Below are positions 9,324 through 18,882 of a stretch of DNA of 64,000 nt, one piece after another; position 1 is the stretch's first letter; each line of letters starts with the position of its first letter. Position numbers and translations under genes: made by a program. A model generated the notes under the pieces. That model was given only the letters and a program-made list of their open reading frames with translations. It had not been told where the DNA came from and searched no databases. Source of the DNA: Erythrobacter sp. AP23 (GTDB taxonomy: Bacteria > Pseudomonadota > Alphaproteobacteria > Sphingomonadales > Sphingomonadaceae); NCBI RefSeq assembly GCF_001542855.1, contig NZ_LNBY01000017.1:558001-622000 (forward strand). Reading direction: 5' to 3'.

Positions 9324-9379
9324 CCAGCCACGCCGTGCGGAACAGCGCGCCTAGCCCCGGTGCGCGGGGCTTGCAAGCG

Positions 9380-10381
9380 CTAGGCGTCCACTGCGGTCAT
9401 GATTTCTTCGATCGTCGTCGGACGGACACCGCGAATCTCGAGATAGCCGTAGATCGCGCGCAGCCAATCATACAGCCGGTCGAGATCGTCTTCCGTGCGG
9501 ACATAGGGCGTATGGCCGGCCGCGAGCGAGGGGCTGTGGAAGCTCATCACAAGTACGGGCAACTGGTCGTCGATGGCGATATCGAGCGCGCGCAGCGCCT
9601 CTTCCTTGGTGACGCGTTCTGGCGTGAGACCGATTCGCTCGAGCATTCCGAGCTTCGACAGCACGCCGCCGAGCTTGGGCACTTTTCCCGCCAGCGGGAA
9701 TAGCTGCTGCCCCTGCTGGCGCAGCATGCCCCAATATACGGTAGTCAGCGGCAGTTCGAGCAGCCGATGGTCGGGATCGGTCCAGTAGGGGACGACCGGG
9801 TGGCGCGAATAATCCGGGCCACCGGTTTCCGAATAGTCGTAACGGGCGCGCACCGAACTATCGATTGCGATGCCGTTCTCGCTCAGTAGCTTGGCGGTCT
9901 GCGGGCCAAGGCCATAGCGGCCCGCGCGGTAGATTCGCGGGGCGATACCGAAACCCTGCTCGATCGTATCGCGTAGCCGGCGAAACTTGGCTGCCTCCAA
10001 GTCGTGCGGGAGATTGCCGGCAAAACTGTTGTGGGCGTTCACCTCTTCGTCGTGCGGCGGGTTGACCCAGGGGTGCAATTGCACGCCGACTTCGGCCCGG
10101 CCGGCGCGCACCGCATCACCGATGATCTCGCGCGCAAGCGGGTCGGTGGCGATAGGCCAGTCGACCAGATATACCGGCGAGACTCCGATGCCTTCACAAA
10201 ATTCCTGAAACCCGCTGATCGCGCGGACGTGATCGAGCCCGTAGCCATCGGCGCGGAACGGGGCGTTCCAGTCGAATTCCTCTTCCGTGTCGATCGTCAG
10301 GAGCGAGCGCTGCCCGAAACCTTCGGCGAAGCGCGCCGTCTGCGAAGGTTTGGGCGGTTCGAGGAGGTTGGCGTAAATGAT
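9380..10381 (-). CDS. WalW-like polysaccharide-deacetylase-family protein without a canonical start
   Basis: The protein contains SLLTIDTEEEFDW, HVRAISGFQEFCEGIGVSPV, LHPWVNPPHDEEVN, NLPHDLEAAKFRRL and MSFHSPSLAAGHTPYV, the layout of WalW/NodB-like deacetylases found beside a sensor kinase in Sphingomonadales. The frame is open from the TAG at 10394-10396, which is the upstream kinase's own stop. No ATG, GTG or TTG occurs in frame until a GTG at 10111, which would delete about 90 conserved residues. AGGA, about ten bases before ATC (10381) and 13 before ATT (10378), suggests a rare ATC/ATT start. The coordinates use that start. Coupled expression with the kinase is likely. Confidence 0.75.
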   Translation of the reverse strand: MIYANLLEPPKPSQTARFAEGFGQRSLLTIDTEEEFDWNAPFRADGYGLDHVRAISGFQEFCEGIGVSPVYLVDWPIATDPLAREIIGDAVRAGRAEVGVQLHPWVNPPHDEEVNAHNSFAGNLPHDLEAAKFRRLRDTIEQGFGIAPRIYRAGRYGLGPQTAKLLSENGIAIDSSVRARYDYSETGGPDYSRHPVVPYWTDPDHRLLELPLTTVYWGMLRQQGQQLFPLAGKVPKLGGVLSKLGMLERIGLTPERVTKEEALRALDIAIDDQLPVLVMSFHSPSLAAGHTPYVRTEDDLDRLYDWLRAIYGYLEIRGVRPTTIEEIMTAVDA

Positions 10382-10393
10382 TTTTTCTGTGTC

Positions 10394-12217
10394 CTAGCCA
10401 GCCGCGCGATCAGGCGCATCGGCAGGGCTAGGCAGCGTCTCGGCGCCGGTCAAGAGCGGCAGGCTGAGAACGAGCTCGTTCTCTTCGCGCGCCAGCTCGC
10501 CGCCCGCCGCGCGGGCCTCTGCCCGAGCCAGACGGAGCGAGAAGCCGGCGCCGAAGATGCCCGAGCTCAGCGTGCTTCCGCCCGACCTGACGTCAGAGGA
10601 GAAGACGTCTTCCGCTCCGGCAAGCTTCGTCGGGAGTTGCGCGCGCAGCGTGACCTGTTCGCCATCGAGCGCGAGAGTGAGCGAAAGGTTCTCGCCCGCG
10701 CCGGTGGCGCCCGCCAATGTCGCCAGCACTCGCCAGCCGAGCATTTCCGCCTCGTTCTGCGCGAGTGCCAGCGGGGCTGGACGGTCGGTAAGGCGCGCAT
10801 CGAAGCGCGCGACCCGCGGACCGAGCACGGTTTGCAACTGGGCGAGCTGTGCTCGCACGACGTTCGCAAAATCGCTTTCGCCGGCTTCGAGGTCGAGCGC
10901 CCCGGTCTCCAGCCGCGCGAGCCGGTCGAGTTCGTCGAAGCCGGCCAGGATGCGCGCGGAATCGCCTGCGATGGAAGCTGCCAGCGCGCGGTATTCATGC
11001 GGCGTGGGGCCGAAGACCTGCTGCTGGATGACCTCGGCATAACCCTGCATGGCATTGACCGGAGTACGCAGTTCATGGAGCAGCTGGCGCAAACGGTCGG
11101 CGCCGCGCTGGGCGCGATCGTCCACCGTCGCGATCGCGCGGCGAAAGCGTCCGACATAACCGTAGAAGCGCCCCTCGCTGCGAGTGAAGCGCGGAGCGGC
11201 ATCGACAATCCAATCGCCCTCGATGGCCGTGGCGCCGTGGAGGGTGATGGGCACACTGCGTGCCGGCTGGCGATTGATGAACGCGCTGGCGAAGTCCTCG
11301 CCCGCCTGCCCGCCATCGCGGCGTTGCGACAGGTCGGTACCCACGACCATCGGCGCGATATCGGGTTCGGCCCAGTCGATCCGGCCTTCCGAATTGGTCC
11401 CGAAGCTGAACACATCGATCGGTTTTCGGTGCTGCACCTCGTCCAGCCCCGCCATCGGCAACGTCGGCGCGTCATGGGCTTGCGAAGCAGGACCGCGCGC
11501 CTTGCGAAAACTCTCGATCCGTTCGACCAGCGAGCGGATGTCATCGGGCTTGCCAGCGGTCCCTTCCCTGGACACGGGCGGTGCTGGTTCTTCGACTGGC
11601 GGCACGGCCGGCCCCGCACCGTCCACATTCACATTGTTCTGCTGATCTGCCGATGCTGGCGTAGCCGCGGTCTGGCTGTTTTCATTGGCCGGTCGCAGGA
11701 TCAACGGCTCGGGCTCGCCGACGTCGGTGGGTTCGCTGTCTGCATCCTCCCCGATATCCGATCGGGTCATATCGCTCGGCACCGGCAATGCCCGGTCGGA
11801 AACGCCTAGCCGGTCGAGTACGCGAATCGCGCCGGTCGGCAGGTCCGTGCGATGGCGTAGGAAACCGCGCGCACGAATAGGGAGGCGCGGGATGAGTTCG
11901 GCCCATTCCTCGCCGGTAAGTTGCGCACGATAGAGCGCCGCACCGGCGATGGCGGGATGCGCCTCGCCGAACCAGCGAACCAGTTCGGGATTGCGGAACC
12001 GCCAGCCGTTCTCCCCCACGATCGCCGCGCGGTCGGCCACGGGGATGACCTCGGCCAAGGCGATCAGGCGCAGATAGGCGGCCGCTTTCAGCGCCGGATC
12101 CCCTGCCTGCGGTCGTTCGCCCAACAGGTCGAGCAATTGGCGAAACTGCGTTTTCGCCGCACGCTCGCCGGCGGCGCGATGGCGCAGCACAGTGGCAAGG
12201 CGGTCGTCGAAATGCAT
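10394..12217 (-). CDS. PAS/histidine-kinase-like sensor with a degenerate ATPase domain
   Basis: A 607-residue soluble protein. Residues 1-150 are helical, about 150-240 form a low-complexity acidic linker rich in Ala and Pro, and about 260-375 look like a PAS-type sensor (IDVFSFGTNSEGRIDWAEPDIAPMVVG ... EGRFYGYVGRFRR). The dimerisation box LLHELRTPVNAMQGYAEVI carries the phospho-His. In the C-terminal domain the N-box position reads VLATLAGATGAG with no Asn, and no DxGxG G1 box is seen; only a G2-like GAGFSLRLARAEARAAGG remains. The family is recognisable, but catalytic ATP binding is doubtful. It is followed in frame by the WalW-like gene. Confidence 0.75.
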   Translation of the reverse strand: MHFDDRLATVLRHRAAGERAAKTQFRQLLDLLGERPQAGDPALKAAAYLRLIALAEVIPVADRAAIVGENGWRFRNPELVRWFGEAHPAIAGAALYRAQLTGEEWAELIPRLPIRARGFLRHRTDLPTGAIRVLDRLGVSDRALPVPSDMTRSDIGEDADSEPTDVGEPEPLILRPANENSQTAATPASADQQNNVNVDGAGPAVPPVEEPAPPVSREGTAGKPDDIRSLVERIESFRKARGPASQAHDAPTLPMAGLDEVQHRKPIDVFSFGTNSEGRIDWAEPDIAPMVVGTDLSQRRDGGQAGEDFASAFINRQPARSVPITLHGATAIEGDWIVDAAPRFTRSEGRFYGYVGRFRRAIATVDDRAQRGADRLRQLLHELRTPVNAMQGYAEVIQQQVFGPTPHEYRALAASIAGDSARILAGFDELDRLARLETGALDLEAGESDFANVVRAQLAQLQTVLGPRVARFDARLTDRPAPLALAQNEAEMLGWRVLATLAGATGAGENLSLTLALDGEQVTLRAQLPTKLAGAEDVFSSDVRSGGSTLSSGIFGAGFSLRLARAEARAAGGELAREENELVLSLPLLTGAETLPSPADAPDRAAG

Positions 12218-12460
12218 TCAGTCTCCGGAATAGGCAGCAAGGTCGCAGAGTTCGCCATGCCTTCGCGGCATTGGCCGAAGGACAAGGGATATAGTTACCC
12301 GCCGATTTACCTCTAGTGAGCGTTGGTAACGCGTTGCAAAGCGGGACAATTGCTGGCAGGGATAATAATGTTAGCCAAGACGGCTGCATCGCGTTGTCAA
12401 CATTTCGTGGAAGTTTCGCGATGCCCTGCCTCTGGCGCCAGGGTAGCAGGGGCACTTTGT

Positions 12461-12922
12461 ATGGCCAATCTCGACGATATCGACCGGCGGTTGCTGGGGG
12501 AACTGCAGTCCGAAGGACGAATCACCAATGTCGAACTCGCGCATCGCGTCGGACTGACGGCCCCGCCGTGCCTGCGCCGCGTGCGTGCGCTCGAGGAAGA
12601 CGGGGTGATCAAGGGCTATCACGCGGATCTCAATCCCTCGAAGCTGGGTTTTTCGATCACCGTGTTCGCCATGGTTAGCCTGAAGAGCCAGGCGGAGGAT
12701 TCGCTGCGTGAATTCGAGCAGGCGATGCATGATCTTCCCGAGGTGCGCGAAGTGCATATGCTAAACGGCGAAATCGACTTCATCATCAAGATCGTCAGCA
12801 AGGATTTGCAAAGCTTCCAGGAATTCCTGACCAGCAAGCTGACGCCCGCACCCAATGTGGACAGTGTGAAGACTTCGCTCACCATTCGTACGAGCAAGCA
12901 CGAGCCGGGAGTCCCGCTATGA
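12461..12922 (+). CDS. Lrp/AsnC-family transcriptional regulator
   Basis: A 153-residue DNA-binding protein of normal Lrp length. The N-terminal winged HTH (LDDIDRRLLGELQSEGRITNVELAHRVGLTAPPCLRRVRALEEDGVIKGYHADLN) is followed by an RAM ligand-binding domain with VREVHMLNGEIDFIIKIVSKD. Such proteins sense amino acids and often control adjacent metabolism or themselves. The ATG at 12461 after AGGGGCAC is the conserved MANLDDIDRR start; an upstream in-frame ATG at 12368 is not supported. Its stop overlaps the start of the GFA-family gene by 4 nt (ATGA), indicating coupled translation. The 243 nt upstream separate it from the divergent kinase gene. Confidence 0.9.
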   Translation: MANLDDIDRRLLGELQSEGRITNVELAHRVGLTAPPCLRRVRALEEDGVIKGYHADLNPSKLGFSITVFAMVSLKSQAEDSLREFEQAMHDLPEVREVHMLNGEIDFIIKIVSKDLQSFQEFLTSKLTPAPNVDSVKTSLTIRTSKHEPGVPL

Positions 12923-13353
12923 GCGGGGCGGAGCGGATCGAGGGGCACTGCCTGTGCGGTGCGGTCACGATTGCGCTCGATAGCCCGAAGACCGAAATCG
13001 AGATCTGCCAGTGCGACATGTGTCGCCGCTGGGCCGGCGCGTTCTATAGCGCGCAGACCGGCGAGAACGCCCGGGTCTCGGGCGAGGACGCGATCACAGC
13101 CTATCGATCGAGCGAGTGGGCGGAACGCGCCTTCTGCTCCAAATGCGGCAGCAACCTCTGGTATCGCTTCCTGCCGACCGGCGGGCGGAGTTTTTCCGCA
13201 GGGCTGTTCGACGCGGCAGCGAAGCACACGATCGAGAAAGAGATATTCGTCGATGAGCGTGCCGAGTGGAGCCGCGTCGAAGGCAACCATCCGCGCCAGA
13301 CCGGCGAAGAGGTGATCGCGGAGGCAAAGGCCGCCGGGTACACTTTCGACTAG
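12919..13353 (+). CDS. GFA/CENP-V-fold zinc protein
   Basis: A 144-residue protein with the Cys pattern of the glutathione-dependent formaldehyde-activating (GFA) family: GHCLCGAV, CQCDMCRRW and FCSKCGSNLWYR, which bind structural and exchangeable zinc. Substrates vary in this family (S-hydroxymethylglutathione or other thiol adducts), so the exact reaction is not assigned. It is translationally coupled to the Lrp regulator upstream, suggesting a two-gene operon in which the regulator may control it. Confidence 0.85.
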   Translation: MSGAERIEGHCLCGAVTIALDSPKTEIEICQCDMCRRWAGAFYSAQTGENARVSGEDAITAYRSSEWAERAFCSKCGSNLWYRFLPTGGRSFSAGLFDAAAKHTIEKEIFVDERAEWSRVEGNHPRQTGEEVIAEAKAAGYTFD

Positions 13354-13487
13354 TTTGCGGGCGCGCCGACGGGTTACCGTTCCTCGCCGCAATTCCGTGC
13401 GTCATGTGGATAAGCAGGTGGTCTCGCGCGTCCCGATACCTTAGCCGTGCGATCGAAATCAGATTGCAGGGAAGGGAAGCTCGCCGC

Positions 13488-14627
13488 ATGCGCTCACTCA
13501 AAATGGCTCTGCTGCCGCTCACACTATGGAGCCTTGGCAGCGGAATGGCCCAGGCCGAAACTGCCGAACCGCAATCGATCGAAGAGAAGCTCGCCGAATT
13601 CGACGCTTTCGCGCGCCAATATCGGATCGAGAACACCGTTCTCAGCATGTCCTATGCGATCGTGAAGGATGGCGAGATCATCGCCGCGGAAGGGATCGGC
13701 TGGCAGGACCATGACGCGGAAGAGCGAACCACGGCAGATACGAGCTATCTCGTCGCCTCGATCACCAAGACCTTCACCGGCGCGACGCTACTCGCGATGG
13801 AGGCAGATGGGGTTATCGATCTCGATGCCCCGTTTACGCAATTGAGCGACTGGGACGGGCGCTGTGACTGGCTCTCCTCGAGCGGTAACATCTTCGGCGG
13901 GGGAAAGCCGCTCGACGATGGCTACGTCCCGCCTCGGATCGATTGTTCGGCAGTGCTGACCTTGCGCAATGTCCTGCAGATGCGCGTGCTCGGCGAGCCG
14001 GGCACCAATTTTCTCTACAACCCGATCGTTTTCGGGCGGCTGTCGAACTGGGTGGAGGAGCAGACCGGCACGCCGTTCGACGTGTGGGTGCGGAAGTACG
14101 TGATCGACAAGGCCGGTCTGCGCGATATCGCCGCAGGCTGGCGCGATCCCCATGGCGGAGATGCGCTGCGCATGCTGGCACCGCCATTTCGCCATGCTCC
14201 CGAACAGGACGACAATCTCGACCCGTCGGCCTTGCCGAATCCCGAGATGAACGGGTCGAGCGGAATTATCGCCAGCGCGCGGTCGCTGGCCGAGTATTCG
14301 ATCGCTCTGGACGAGGGTCGGATTCTAGACCCCCTGGTGCGCGCGCGTATGTGGACTCCGCCGGTCGATGCCGACGGAACCAGCGCCAGCTATGCCTATG
14401 GCTGGTGGACGCAGGACTGGGAAGGAACACCGCTGGTCTGGCACGGCGGCTGGTGGCCCGACGCCTATGCGGGAATGCTGCTGAAGGTTCCCGATCAGGG
14501 GCTGACGCTGGTTGCGCTGGGCAACACCGATGGGCTGCATTGGGGCAACCGTTTGCAGATCGCGGAGATCGAAAAATCGCCGCTCGCCGCCAAGTTCCTC
14601 GGGCTGTTCGTTTCCCCAAGCGACTGA
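13488..14627 (+). CDS. periplasmic serine hydrolase of the beta-lactamase/PBP family
   Basis: A 379-residue protein with a signal peptide (MRSLKMALLPLTLWSLGSG, cleavage after AQA at about residue 23). The catalytic SxxK is seen as SITK in LVASITKTFTGATLL, and the Tyr-x-Asn-like motif as FLYNPIVFGRL. The third motif is HGG in VWHGGWWPDAYAGML. This is the class C/serine-hydrolase fold shared by esterases, D-aminopeptidases and PBPs; resistance activity is not implied. A GGGAAGGGAAG Shine-Dalgarno precedes the ATG at 13488, and longer upstream starts lack a leader. It is monocistronic, convergent with accC 20 nt away. Confidence 0.82.
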   Translation: MRSLKMALLPLTLWSLGSGMAQAETAEPQSIEEKLAEFDAFARQYRIENTVLSMSYAIVKDGEIIAAEGIGWQDHDAEERTTADTSYLVASITKTFTGATLLAMEADGVIDLDAPFTQLSDWDGRCDWLSSSGNIFGGGKPLDDGYVPPRIDCSAVLTLRNVLQMRVLGEPGTNFLYNPIVFGRLSNWVEEQTGTPFDVWVRKYVIDKAGLRDIAAGWRDPHGGDALRMLAPPFRHAPEQDDNLDPSALPNPEMNGSSGIIASARSLAEYSIALDEGRILDPLVRARMWTPPVDADGTSASYAYGWWTQDWEGTPLVWHGGWWPDAYAGMLLKVPDQGLTLVALGNTDGLHWGNRLQIAEIEKSPLAAKFLGLFVSPSD

Positions 14628-14647
14628 CAAGAGGCTGTTAGCCTTCG

Positions 14648-15997
<1,350 letters not shown>

Positions 15998-16005
15998 GGC
16001 CGACC

Positions 16006-16503
16006 TCAGCCGACGACGACGAGCGGCTGGTCGAATTCGACCGGCTGGGCGTTCTCGACGAGGATCGATTTCACCATCCCGGACTTGTCGGCGGTGATCG
16101 GGTTCATGACCTTCATCGCCTCTACGATCAGCAGCGTCTGGCCTTCCTTGACGCTGTCGCCGACCTTCACGAAATCGTCCGCCCCGGGTTCGGGGGCGAG
16201 ATAGACGGTGCCGACCATGGGCGACTTGATCGCGCCGGCAGTGTCGGCCTCGGAAGCGCCGCCGTTTTCGGGAGTGGGAGCCGTCGGAGCCGGTGCGGCA
16301 GGAGCGGGGGCCGGAGCGGCCATCGGAGCAGGCTCTGCGGCCATGGCGATTCCGCCGCCGCGCGAGACGCGGATCTTGCGCTCGCCATCCTCCACTTCGA
16401 TTTCGGTAAGTCCAGTGTCACCCAGCATCTCGGCGAGCTCGCGCACGAGTGCGGTATCGACATTCATGCCGGACTTGCCGGCGGTGCCCTTACGATCGGC
16501 CAT
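16006..16503 (-). CDS. accB: biotin carboxyl carrier protein of acetyl-CoA carboxylase
   Basis: A 165-residue carrier. The N-terminal region (residues 14-48) binds the carboxylase subunit. It is followed by an Ala/Pro-rich flexible linker (about 55-85) and the biotinyl domain (about 90-165). The biotinylation motif EAMKVM is intact, flanked by [11 protein letters not shown] and the usual SPMVGTVY entry. It sits between aroQ upstream (72 nt) and accC downstream (8 nt), the common aroQ-accB-accC arrangement in alphaproteobacteria. Confidence 0.97.
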   Translation of the reverse strand: MADRKGTAGKSGMNVDTALVRELAEMLGDTGLTEIEVEDGERKIRVSRGGGIAMAAEPAPMAAPAPAPAAPAPTAPTPENGGASEADTAGAIKSPMVGTVYLAPEPGADDFVKVGDSVKEGQTLLIVEAMKVMNPITADKSGMVKSILVENAQPVEFDQPLVVVG

Positions 16504-16575
16504 GGAACCCCTTATGTGTTGTTTGGCCCGCCTATGCTCCGCGCGGAGGCGGAGGGCAAGGGGCGAGAAGGGGAT

Positions 16576-17010
16576 TTACAGGCGCGCGACCTTCTCCAAC
16601 GCTACGGCATAGCCGTGCGCGCCAAGACCTTTCACCTCGTCCACCGCGCCCATGCCGACATAGGAAATGTGGCGGAATTCCTCGCGCTTGGCAGGGTCCG
16701 ACAGGTGGACTTCGATCACCGGCACCCCGATCGCCTTGATCGCGTCGAGCAGCGCAATCGAGGTGTGGGTATAGGCCGCAGCATTGAGCAGCACGGCCTT
16801 GGCGCCGACTTTGCGCGCCTCGTGCAGCCAGTCGACCAACACGCCCTCGCGATTGGTCTGGCGGAAGTCGATGGCGAGGCCGAGCGACTTCGCTTTCTCC
16901 TCCAGCATGGCTTCGATATCGGCGAGCGTGTCCGACCCGTAAATCTCCGGCTCCCGCGTGCCGAGCAGGTTGAGGTTGGGGCCGTTAAGGACAAATACGG
17001 TGGGAGACAT
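16576..17010 (-). CDS. aroQ: type II 3-dehydroquinate dehydratase
   Basis: A 144-residue dodecameric enzyme of the shikimate pathway converting 3-dehydroquinate to 3-dehydroshikimate. FVLNGPNLNLLGTREPEIYG contains the conserved Asn and Arg and the catalytic Tyr lid. RQTNREGVLVDWLHEA, LNAAAYTHTSIALLDA and IEVHLSDPAKREEFRHIS (catalytic His) complete the type II signature. Length is normal. It heads the aroQ-accB-accC transcript. Confidence 0.97.
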   Translation of the reverse strand: MSPTVFVLNGPNLNLLGTREPEIYGSDTLADIEAMLEEKAKSLGLAIDFRQTNREGVLVDWLHEARKVGAKAVLLNAAAYTHTSIALLDAIKAIGVPVIEVHLSDPAKREEFRHISYVGMGAVDEVKGLGAHGYAVALEKVARL

Positions 17011-17182
17011 CCCGGCCGATTAGCGTGAATTGAGAGGTCGCGGAAGTGAGAGCATCGTTGATGCGCCGATTGCGGGCGTGGACCGGTGCGGCAGCTTCGG
17101 CGGTTGGCCAAACCATCATTGTGTTGGTACGGTGCCCGAACACCGAAGCCGATCATGTCGCGGCGCCTGTCCCTGGGCAGGT

Positions 17183-17196
17183 TGCAGCGCGCTGCA
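17183..17196. promoter_or_regulatory. 14-nt perfect palindrome before the betaine-synthesis operon
   Basis: TGCAGCGCGCTGCA lies 13 nt upstream of the ATG of the glycine methyltransferase gene and just before its AAGGAG Shine-Dalgarno. It could be an operator or a small mRNA hairpin limiting ribosome access. The rest of the 199-nt gap from aroQ shows no terminator or riboswitch that can be recognised by eye. Confidence 0.3.
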
Positions 17197-17209
17197 GCGA
17201 AGGAGTGCT

Positions 17210-18019
17210 ATGAGTTTTGCACCGCAGAAGAAACAATCCTACGGAGCAAACCCCAATTCGATACGGGAGAGCGATAAATACACCACTGAATACGTTCGAG
17301 GTTTCGTCGAGAAATGGGATGAACTGATCGACTGGGAGGAGCGAGCGAACAGTGAGGGCCGTTTTTTCATCGATGTTTTGAAGGCCCGCCAGAAACAGTC
17401 CGTGCTCGATGTCGCGACCGGCACGGGATTCCATTCCGTCCAGCTTCTCAAGGCGGGCTTCGATGTGTCGTCGGCGGACGGCTCGGCAGAGATGCTTGCG
17501 AAAGCCTTCGAGAACGGTGTTGCGCACGAGGTGGTCCTAAAGACGGTCCATGCCGATTGGCGCTGGCTCAACAAGGACATCCACGGCAAATATGATGCGA
17601 TCATCTGCCTGGGCAACAGCTTCACCCATCTGCACGACGAAGACGATCGACGCCGGGCCCTGGCGGAATTCTATGCTGCGCTGAAACACGATGGCATTCT
17701 GATCATCGACCAGCGCAATTACGATACGATCCTAGATCACGGCTTTTCGAGCAAGCACAAATACTATTACTGCGGCAATCAGGTCAGCGCAAAACCGGTC
17801 TATGTCGATGATGGCCTGGCGCGGTTCGAATACAGCTTTCCGGACGGATCGAAGCACAATCTGAACATGTTCCCGCTGCGCAAGAGCTATATGCGCGGTC
17901 TGCTTCGCGACGCCGGTTTCCAGAAAATCCATTCCTACGGCGACTTTCAGGAGGAAGGCGAGGAGAAGGATCCGGACTTCTTCATCCATGTCGTCGAGAA
18001 GGAGTTCTGCAATGAGTGA
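17210..18019 (+). CDS. gsmt: glycine/sarcosine N-methyltransferase (betaine synthesis)
   Basis: A 269-residue SAM-dependent methyltransferase. Sequence typical of GSMT includes YVRGFVEKWDELIDWEERAN, VLDVATGTGFHSVQLLKAGF (SAM-binding motif I), ADWRWLN, AIICLGNSFTHL and ILIIDQRNYDTILDHGF. GSMT methylates glycine to sarcosine and dimethylglycine, the first steps of de novo glycine-betaine synthesis in halophiles. The ATG at 17210 has AAGGAG 4 nt upstream. Its 3' end overlaps the sarcosine/dimethylglycine methyltransferase gene by 8 nt. Codon usage and base composition look a little less GC-rich than in the flanks, hinting at transfer. Confidence 0.88.
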   Translation: MSFAPQKKQSYGANPNSIRESDKYTTEYVRGFVEKWDELIDWEERANSEGRFFIDVLKARQKQSVLDVATGTGFHSVQLLKAGFDVSSADGSAEMLAKAFENGVAHEVVLKTVHADWRWLNKDIHGKYDAIICLGNSFTHLHDEDDRRRALAEFYAALKHDGILIIDQRNYDTILDHGFSSKHKYYYCGNQVSAKPVYVDDGLARFEYSFPDGSKHNLNMFPLRKSYMRGLLRDAGFQKIHSYGDFQEEGEEKDPDFFIHVVEKEFCNE

Positions 18020-18842
18020 GCAGGCAGTGGACGATGGCATTGCGATCGCGCGCGATTACTATGACAGCCCCGACGCCGATGATTTCTACCGCCAGATTTG
18101 GGGCGGCGAGGATATCCATGTCGGACTTTACGAAACGACGTCGGACATCAGAACCGCGAGCCGGAAGACGATCGAGCGGATTGCCCAAAAGCTCGGCCCA
18201 TTGGACGGCAAGCACATCGTCGACCTCGGGTCCGGTTATGGCGGGGCCGCCAGAGTGATCGCGTCGGAATACGGCGCCCGGGTGACCTGCATAAACCTGT
18301 CGACCAAGGAGAATGCGCGCAATCGCGAGTTGACCGAAGCTGCGGGCTTGTCCGACCGAATTTCGATTCACGACGGGTCTTTCGACGACATGCCGTTCGA
18401 AGATGGGATTTTCGACGTGGCATGGAGTCAGGATGCGATCCTGCATGCCCCCGACCGGGAAAAGGTCCTCGACGAGGTAGCGCGCGTTCTGAAGCCGGGA
18501 GGCCTGTTCGCATTCACCGATCCGATGCAGGCCGATGGGCTCGATGATGCCCGGCTTCTCCAGCCGATCTACGACCGTATCCATCTTCCCGATCTCGCGT
18601 CGGTTGCCTTCTATCGTGCCAAGCTACGCGAGCGCGATTTCGAAGAAGTCGAAGTGGAAGAATTGCCGCACGAGCTCGGTCGACATTACGCTAGGGTTCG
18701 CGAAGTCATGCTCGAACGACAGGACGAGGCCGGGCTTACCGATGCGTTCGTGGACCGGATGAGAATAGGATTGGGACACTGGGTGGAAGGTGCAGCCTCG
18801 GGCCATTTGAACTGGGCGATCATGGTGTTTCGCAAGAAATAG
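18012..18842 (+). CDS. sdmt: sarcosine/dimethylglycine N-methyltransferase (betaine synthesis)
   Basis: A 276-residue SAM-dependent methyltransferase that completes betaine synthesis from dimethylglycine. Landmarks are ARDYYDSPDADDFYRQIWGGEDIHVGLY, HIVDLGSGYGGAARVIA (motif I), CINLSTKENARNRELT, DVAWSQDAILHAPDRE (acceptor-site region) and VLKPGGLFAFTDPMQ. This closely follows the SDMT family of halophilic bacteria. It is coupled to the preceding gene by an 8-nt overlap (ATGAGTGA). Together they give an osmolyte module independent of choline. Confidence 0.88.
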   Translation: MSEQAVDDGIAIARDYYDSPDADDFYRQIWGGEDIHVGLYETTSDIRTASRKTIERIAQKLGPLDGKHIVDLGSGYGGAARVIASEYGARVTCINLSTKENARNRELTEAAGLSDRISIHDGSFDDMPFEDGIFDVAWSQDAILHAPDREKVLDEVARVLKPGGLFAFTDPMQADGLDDARLLQPIYDRIHLPDLASVAFYRAKLRERDFEEVEVEELPHELGRHYARVREVMLERQDEAGLTDAFVDRMRIGLGHWVEGAASGHLNWAIMVFRKK

Positions 18843-18882
18843 ACAGGTCTGCCGTCACGGAAAGCGCGAGCCAGTATCTCGC

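Noticed and set aside
12324..12340. GTAACGCGTTGC near-palindrome as an Lrp operator
   Set aside because: Too short and imperfect to support without other copies.
17011..17209. Possible SAM or glycine riboswitch before the betaine operon
   Set aside because: Checked by eye for conserved cores and pairings; none found beyond the 14-nt palindrome.
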